Source: Clostridia bacterium (GTDB lineage: Bacteria > Bacillota_A > Clostridia > Christensenellales > Aristaeellaceae). Taken from it: DNA of 27,764 nucleotides. The translations under genes were made by a program, and so were the position numbers. This document shows, one piece after another, positions 24,027-27,764 of this stretch. The notes under the pieces are model-generated. The model saw nothing but the letters and a program-made list of their open reading frames with translations, searched no databases and was not told the DNA's origin. Location of the stretch: NCBI GenBank assembly GCA_017530275.1, contig JAFXMP010000283.1, positions 1-27,764 on the forward strand, read 5' to 3'. Numbering within the stretch: position 1 is the first letter of the stretch; each line of letters begins with the position of its first letter.

Positions 24027-25550
24027 ATGAAGGAATCAATTAGAAAACGGGGAATGGTTGTTTTTGTGAGTTTCGTATTGTGCGCGTTAGCATATTCCTT
24101 GATGATCACAAACGAGTGTACCAATGTCTGGGACGGTCTCTGGGCCGGGTCGGTAGACGGAGGATTTCAGTGGGTCTTGACCATCGGAAGGTGGTTTTGG
24201 CCTATTATCAGTTGGAGCCGTCTGCTGATTTCCACGGAACCCTTTATTTCGCTGATGACCATTGCCTTGTTTGTTCTATCCGGTTATTTGATTCTTTCGA
24301 TGTTTTCCTTGACGGATTCCAAAGCGGCGTATTTCGTTCCGCTGGCTTTAGGAATCAATGTGACTGTATGTATTTCTCTTTCCTACAGGTATATGTCGCC
24401 CACTTTCGGCACGGCCCTTCTTCTGAATGTGTTTGGGATATGGCTGCTGAAAACAAAGCGTCATTGGTGGGACGGGGTGCTGGCGACAGGCTCCTTTGTT
24501 CTTGGTCTCGGATCATATCAAGCTTATATTGGCTGTGCGCTGGTGCTGCTCTTGGCGTGCATCATTCAAATGCTGCTGAAGCAGGAAGAAAAGCGGACCA
24601 TCATTTTCTTTGTGCTGCGAACGCTTGCATCTGTTCTGCTGGCCTGTGCTGTTTACAAAATACTGTGGGATATATCGCTTTCCTTAACGCACCTTGAGCC
24701 CGCGAATTACCGAGGAGCGAATCACGCATCGATTGGCAATATTCTTATCCATCTGCCTCAGCGCATAATTAATGCATATATAGATTTTTTCACGTATTTC
24801 ACCGGAAAAAGCTTTCCTCATAACGCATTTCAATCAACCTTCCTTTATCCTGTGGCGGCAGCCGCCTTTGCGCTTCTCTCCCTGCTGCCTGCCGTGCGGC
24901 ACTTTCGGGTCAGCAAAGGCGCTGCCATCATTATGCTGGCTTGTTTCCTCTGTCTTCCGATCGCGGCCAATGTATCCCTGCTGTTGGCGCCGGAAGCAGG
25001 GACGACAGACGTACTCATGGCTCTTCCGATGGTCATGATAGCCCCGGTATTGCTGTGCATCTGTTTCCAAAACGAGAGCCAAAACAGACTTCTTCGCTGC
25101 GTTCCGTTATTGCTGATTTCTTTTTTCCTGTATGGGAGCTTCATCCAATGCAGCATTGAGCAGCATACCATGCTGCACGGAAGGGAAAGCACCCTATCAT
25201 TTATGGATCGCGTTGTGGGCAATTTGGAAGCAAACGATATGATCCACAGCGAAAACGAAATCATATTTCTTGGCCGTCCATCCGATAATCCGCTGTTTAT
25301 GAAGGATGAGCTCTGGGCGCTTTCCAATGAACGTTCCAGATATGGCGATCTCCCCTATTCCAATGATACCTGCGTCATGTCCTATCGAGGCGTCGCCAGG
25401 GACGGAGGATATAACCTCCCGCTGTCAGAGGATTATACCGTCTGGCATGAAATGGCGGCCAAGCCTGAAAGCTGTGCTTTACCCGCTTATCCGGCGGAGG
25501 GATACTTCCAGATCATAGACGGTTATCTGGTTGTTAAGCTGTCGGAATGA
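24027..25550 (+). CDS. Polytopic membrane protein of GtrII glucosyltransferase type
   Basis: A 507-residue integral membrane protein with about ten spans. It resembles the glucosyltransferase GtrII/Glucos_trans_II family, which moves a glycosyl group from a polyprenyl carrier to an envelope polymer. Support: the WDGLWAG and IGRWFWPIISWSRLL start, the GSYQAYIGCALVLLL segment, and a C-terminal outward domain of about 150 residues. ATG 24027 is chosen over 23973, which overlaps the GH2 stop, because GAGGAG lies 8 nt upstream. It is on the same strand 50 bp after GH2, but its codon use is visibly more AT-rich, so it looks like an independent acquisition. No flippase or partner glycosyltransferase is adjacent. 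Confidence 0.7.
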   Translation: MKESIRKRGMVVFVSFVLCALAYSLMITNECTNVWDGLWAGSVDGGFQWVLTIGRWFWPIISWSRLLISTEPFISLMTIALFVLSGYLILSMFSLTDSKAAYFVPLALGINVTVCISLSYRYMSPTFGTALLLNVFGIWLLKTKRHWWDGVLATGSFVLGLGSYQAYIGCALVLLLACIIQMLLKQEEKRTIIFFVLRTLASVLLACAVYKILWDISLSLTHLEPANYRGANHASIGNILIHLPQRIINAYIDFFTYFTGKSFPHNAFQSTFLYPVAAAAFALLSLLPAVRHFRVSKGAAIIMLACFLCLPIAANVSLLLAPEAGTTDVLMALPMVMIAPVLLCICFQNESQNRLLRCVPLLLISFFLYGSFIQCSIEQHTMLHGRESTLSFMDRVVGNLEANDMIHSENEIIFLGRPSDNPLFMKDELWALSNERSRYGDLPYSNDTCVMSYRGVARDGGYNLPLSEDYTVWHEMAAKPESCALPAYPAEGYFQIIDGYLVVKLSE

Positions 25551-25667
25551 ATCATGCATGAAAAGCGTTTCCGTTTTGCTTTTTCGTTCCACATCCGGCA
25601 AATTGGGAAAAACGATCATGTCAGAAGGACCGACACAATCGAATATGACACAATGAATCGCCGTTCC

Positions 25668-26504
25668 TTATGGGGACGGCTTTTCCGCTTGTATGGAAAC
25701 ATGGGAAATCGGGGTAACGGAAAGCAGGAATCGGGACCAATCAAGGGACGCGGGGTCCGGCAGCTGATCCGGGTCCGGCAGGCGGTATTCCACGATCTCC
25801 AGCCCGGCGGGCCGAAGGACCCCTACGGCAGCCAGATAGCTGTCCCCGGCGGGCGTTTCATCTGTTTGCACCGCCGCGTCCAGAGCCGCGTCGGCAAAAA
25901 CCAGTTCGCCGTTCCGCACACAGAAACAGAATTTTTCGTATCCCGTGGTCCGGCCGTTCAGCGTATCGGTAAAGGAAGCTGTGCCGCCCGTCAGGTCCTC
26001 CGCTACGTCATACGTCCTTTCCCGGTCAAACATACCGCCGCCGTTCACGGCGTAATCCCCGTTGAGCTGGCTGTCCAAGGGTGTTTCGTCGGCAGGGTCC
26101 GGGGTGGCGTCGCTCTGGGCATACTGGTCCATGGCGTCCCAGGCTGTGGATTCATAGGAATAATCGCCAGCTTCGCGCCATGTAAAGCGCCAAACCCCTT
26201 CCTGCGCTTCGGCTCCCGCCGCTTCCGCGTCCAGCGCCATCTGGTTCAGGATGTCGCCGGGAATAGTATAGGCCAGGCTGTCGCTTTTTTCCGCCGCCTG
26301 TGCAAGGATCTCCGCATAGGGTTCCATAAGCGTACGTACGCTTTCCCCCAGCTTTCCCTGGGCTTTATCCAGCGCTGAAACGCTTGATTCCTGCCCAGCG
26401 TCCGGTTCCGCAGTGGGAACTGTGTCCTCCTTCTGTCCGCCGCAGCCGGACAGCGCCAGTACGGCGATCAGCAGCAGGATCGGCAAGCCCTTCCTTTTTT
26501 TCAT
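25668..26504 (-). CDS. Putative lipoprotein of unknown function
   Basis: A 278-residue exported lipoprotein. The signal MKKRKGLPILLLIAVLALSGC ends in a canonical lipobox (LSGC, Cys 21). Then come a short acidic, Pro/Thr-containing linker and a globular domain with no recognised family (about 55-278), rich in Asp and aromatic residues. Start 26504 is used because GGAGG lies 8 nt upstream; ATG 26519 lacks one. It is divergent from the ECF sigma gene and has its own promoter. It could be part of an envelope-stress regulon or a sensor, but that rests on position only. A hairpin overlapping the stop (25660-25680) may end transcription. Confidence 0.75.
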   Translation of the reverse strand: MKKRKGLPILLLIAVLALSGCGGQKEDTVPTAEPDAGQESSVSALDKAQGKLGESVRTLMEPYAEILAQAAEKSDSLAYTIPGDILNQMALDAEAAGAEAQEGVWRFTWREAGDYSYESTAWDAMDQYAQSDATPDPADETPLDSQLNGDYAVNGGGMFDRERTYDVAEDLTGGTASFTDTLNGRTTGYEKFCFCVRNGELVFADAALDAAVQTDETPAGDSYLAAVGVLRPAGLEIVEYRLPDPDQLPDPASLDWSRFLLSVTPISHVSIQAEKPSP

Positions 26505-26533
26505 AACGAAAGCCTCCATACTTTGCTGAAACT

Positions 26534-26562
26534 ATTATACGATATTTTGCTCCTTCCTTCAA
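26534..26562 (-). promoter_or_regulatory. Promoter of the lipoprotein gene
   Basis: Minus-strand TTGAAG (26557-26562), a 17-bp spacer and a perfect TATAAT (26534-26539), about 30 bp before the ATG. It is a housekeeping-type promoter, unlike the sigma gene promoter on the other side. Confidence 0.7.
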
Positions 26563-26704
26563 GCAGATGTGTTCGCCAGGAATCGCCGTGACCAATCAGC
26601 CAGCGCTGAATGATGTGGATGAAAGGGACTGTCGCCTATATTGCAATGCGAACCGTCATTCTTTTTCTTTGCGATGGATAATCTGAAAACTTTTTGACCG
26701 CTGA

Positions 26705-26730
26705 TGAAACGAAACCGGTTTTCCTCCGTC
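26705..26730 (+). promoter_or_regulatory. ECF-type promoter of the sigma factor gene
   Basis: TGAAAC (26705-26710), a 16-bp spacer and CGTC (26727-26730). This equals the -35/-10 pattern known for Bacillus envelope-stress ECF sigma factors (SigM/SigV/SigW type). It lies about 50 bp ahead of the sigma gene, so the sigma factor probably transcribes its own gene. Confidence 0.6.
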
Positions 26731-26781
26731 TTATTGATGTGAGAATATTCTGCACATTGTTTTTGAAGGGAGTTACTTGCG

Positions 26782-27255
26782 ATGGCTGACCGCCAGGAAT
26801 ATGAGCGCGTCGCCCAGGAAGCGCTGCCCATGCTGTACAGGATCGCCATGGGGATCCTGCGCTGCGACGCGGACGCCCGGGACGCAGTACAGCAGGCGCT
26901 GCTGAAGGGCTGGGAAAAGAAGGAGAACGCCCAGCCGGGAAAATTCCGCTGGTATCTGACCCGCATCGTGATCAACGAGGCCCGGAACATCCAGCGGTAC
27001 AGAATGCGGGTGTTTCCCGCGGAAATGCCCCCGGCTGTACAGCAAATGTCCCCTGACTATCAGGAATTATACGACGCCATATTCGCCCTGCCGGAAGACT
27101 TGCGCCTGCCCCTGCTGCTCAAATACATGCGGGACTTGTCCGAAAAGGAAGCGGCGCAGGCCCTCGGCATCCCGGTAACGACTTTCAAAAACAGGCTGCA
27201 TCGCGCGCGAAAAGCCCTTCGGAAAACCCTGGATCGGGAGGTGACGTTTGAATGA
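26782..27255 (+). CDS. ECF-type RNA polymerase sigma factor
   Basis: A 157-residue sigma-70 family protein with only regions 2 and 4. Region 2: LYRIAMGILRCDADARDAVQQALLKGWEK, then RWYLTRIVINEARN. Region 4 helix-turn-helix: LSEKEAAQALGIPVTTFKNRLHRARKALRKTL. Between them is the short linker typical of ECF factors. GAAGGGAG lies 9 nt ahead of the ATG. The stop overlaps the next start (ATGA at 27252-27255), the classical arrangement with an anti-sigma partner. It probably redirects RNA polymerase to envelope-related genes with TGAAAC/CGTC-type promoters. Confidence 0.9.
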   Translation: MADRQEYERVAQEALPMLYRIAMGILRCDADARDAVQQALLKGWEKKENAQPGKFRWYLTRIVINEARNIQRYRMRVFPAEMPPAVQQMSPDYQELYDAIFALPEDLRLPLLLKYMRDLSEKEAAQALGIPVTTFKNRLHRARKALRKTLDREVTFE

Positions 27256-27764
27256 AGCGCACCCTGCAAGTAAACAAGGATTTCATAAACGCCGTGCTGC
27301 CCCCCGTCCCGGCTGATTTTGAGCGGGACATGAAGGAGCTGATCCTTTCCATGCCCGCTGAACGACCCCAGAGGGAGGAAAAAACCGTGAAAAGAGAATT
27401 CTCCGTGGGCCTTGCGCTGGCCTGCGTGCTGGCGCTGCTGGCTGTCACCGCCCTGGCGGCGGTGCTGCTGGGCGGGAAGGATTTTGTGGACCAGATCATG
27501 GCCCCCAAGGCGGCGGAAACCGATTCTTTCAACTTTACCAAAGAAGAAATCGCGGAAATCCTGCGCATCGCGGCGGAAAACAACCTGACCCTCAGCGACG
27601 AGGACATGTACCGTCTGAACCATCTGGACGAATCGGGCTACGACAAGGAAGAGCTGATGCGCCGGTTCGTGAAGACCGAATACGGCTTCTATCCCGACGC
27701 CTGGCCCATCGAGGTGCAGCACTGGTATGAACAGATGCTCAAGGCCGCGGGGTTGGACAAAGGC
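27252..27764 (+). CDS. Membrane protein, likely anti-sigma factor (partial, cut by window end)
   Basis: An open frame of 171 codons that runs off the right edge, so no stop is seen. It starts in ATGA overlap with the sigma gene. Residues 1-50 are a cytoplasmic segment, 51-75 a single membrane span (SVGLALACVLALLAVTALAAV), and the remainder an outward domain rich in helices and acidic residues (KEEIAEILRIAAENNLTLSDED). The topology and coupling are those of transmembrane anti-sigma factors; no zinc-binding ZAS motif (HxxxCxxC) is visible, so it would belong to a non-ZAS class. Confidence 0.75.
   Translation, partial: MKRTLQVNKDFINAVLPPVPADFERDMKELILSMPAERPQREEKTVKREFSVGLALACVLALLAVTALAAVLLGGKDFVDQIMAPKAAETDSFNFTKEEIAEILRIAAENNLTLSDEDMYRLNHLDESGYDKEELMRRFVKTEYGFYPDAWPIEVQHWYEQMLKAAGLDKG

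Noticed and set aside
25554..26378. Plus-strand open frame of 274 codons
   Set aside because: Antisense to the lipoprotein gene, which has a canonical lipobox, ribosome binding site and promoter.

Overview
The window looks like a chromosomal segment of a spore-forming Firmicute of class Clostridia with a fairly GC-rich genome. Evidence: a YpeB-type spore germination protein, strong AGGAGG ribosome binding sites, sigma-A-type promoters, a CUT1-type sugar transporter without its own ATPase, and an ECF sigma factor gene overlapping a membrane-protein gene. An anaerobic gut or rumen lineage such as Christensenellales fits the ferredoxin-dependent amino-acid fermentation enzymes and the sugar genes; that placement is inferred from general resemblance and no marker gene proves it.

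Layout. (1) 1-266: a hairpin-rich non-coding block followed by a short intergenic repeat; an inverted second copy of the repeat lies at 13244-13372. (2) 297-1592: ypeB. (3) 1765-6491: a minus-strand acyl-CoA ligase, divergent from a YerC/TrpR-family regulator that is followed by indolepyruvate:ferredoxin oxidoreductase iorA-iorB. This set probably turns 2-oxo acids from amino acids into acyl-CoA thioesters. The ligase and regulator promoters share a 16-bp operator-like motif. (4) 6600-7094: an AT-rich orphan gene. (5) 7237-13106: a complete peptide transporter operon oppB-C-D-F plus a substrate-binding protein whose domain order is circularly permuted, the most striking observation here. (6) 13107-13536: terminator, inverted repeat copy and more hairpins.

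(7) 13537-23976: a carbohydrate utilisation locus. An AraC-type regulator, a TIM-barrel isomerase/epimerase and a Gfo/Idh/MocA oxidoreductase run leftward. Divergently, a sugar-binding protein, two LplB/LplC-type permeases, a GH88 unsaturated uronyl hydrolase and a GH2 beta-glycosidase run rightward. The intergenic control region carries two pairs of TGCAA half-sites, each pair spaced 21 bp. A reasonable reading is import of unsaturated uronic-acid-capped oligosaccharides (products of polysaccharide lyases), removal of the cap by GH88, trimming by GH2, and oxidative processing by the minus-strand enzymes. (8) 24027-25550: a lower-GC polytopic membrane protein of GtrII glucosyltransferase type. 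(9) 25668-27764: a minus-strand lipoprotein divergent from an ECF sigma factor and a membrane protein (likely anti-sigma) cut by the window end; the sigma gene has a near-consensus ECF promoter.

No tRNA, rRNA, CRISPR array, transposase or phage gene was recognised.
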